Shown here: piece by piece, positions 6,132 to 6,139 of the stretch
How positions within the stretch are numbered: position 1 is the first letter of the stretch
Layout: every line of letters starts with the position of its first letter
DNA from: Chromatiales bacterium
Lineage (GTDB): Bacteria > Pseudomonadota > Gammaproteobacteria > UBA6429 > Thiohalophilaceae
Direction: 5' to 3'
Length of the DNA: 6,139 bases
NCBI GenBank assembly: GCA_027001895.1
Contig: JALTLP010000098.1
Location: forward strand, 1-6,139
The notes under the pieces: generated by a model
What the model saw: the letters and a program-made list of their open reading frames with translations, nothing else
What the model was told of the DNA's origin: nothing
Databases searched by the model: none
Position numbers and translations under genes: made by a program

Positions 6132-6139
6132 CGTTTCTC
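6114..6139 (+). CDS. Possible first codons of a gene running off the right edge
   Basis: ATG at 6114 (or 6111) opens a frame reading MNYDLIRF that stays open to the window end. AAAGA at about 6101-6105 is a weak ribosome-site candidate at 8 nt. TTGAAA at 6066-6071 with TTAGAT or TAGATA 17-18 bp on is a weak promoter candidate. Only eight complete codons are visible, so no family can be named and the frame may be accidental. Confidence 0.25.

Larger units (their letters stand above)
5690..6139. other. Intergenic region of 450 bp holding structured repeats, no convincing complete gene
   Basis: From the phzF-like stop to the window edge there is no ORF with coding signals. The plus-strand ORF at 5700-5903 merely translates the repeats. 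The 40-bp period is not a multiple of three, so it gives no repeated peptide. The first 44 bp are AT-rich. A block of hairpins and tandem repeats (5734-6038) follows, then about 100 AT-rich bases that may contain the control region and first codons of a next gene. Confidence 0.8.

Overview
The window looks like chromosomal DNA of a gammaproteobacterium with moderate G+C content. The best clue is a DAHP synthase that aligns residue for residue with the numbering of Escherichia coli AroG. There are no tRNA, rRNA, transposase or phage genes, and no CRISPR array. The exact genus cannot be read from the sequence.

Layout. The left 1.5 kb is a minus-strand pair. A small four-helix membrane protein of unknown function (1457 to 900) is followed after only 2 bp by prolyl iminopeptidase (pip, from 897), which runs off the left edge about 15-20 residues short of its usual length. 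A divergent intergenic region (1458-1680) separates this pair from three plus-strand genes: aroG-type DAHP synthase (1681-2739), a 703-residue membrane metalloprotease of the M48/HtpX type with an N-terminal zinc ribbon and an extra C-terminal domain (2770-4881), and a PhzF-family isomerase-like protein (4898-5689). The gaps between these three are 30 and 16 bp and hold no visible terminator, so they may be co-transcribed. No common pathway is evident: aroG opens aromatic amino acid synthesis, the protease probably acts in membrane protein quality control, and the PhzF homologue has no visible phenazine partners.

The last 450 bp contain no convincing complete gene. They hold an ordered repeat region (5734-6038): a perfect 9-bp-stem hairpin, a smaller hairpin, five tandem units of 40-41 bp plus a partial sixth that each combine a constant T-rich segment with a small CTCCC/GGGAG hairpin, and a closing perfect 9-bp-stem hairpin. 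An 11-bp inverted repeat bounds the block. An AT-rich stretch follows, with an 8-bp inverted repeat and possibly the first codons of a next gene.

The items most worth a second look are the zinc-ribbon/M48/C-terminal-domain fusion with its decayed second zinc-ribbon repeat, the hairpin tandem array, and the unknown membrane protein coupled to pip. I see no clear sign of a complete new multi-gene system.
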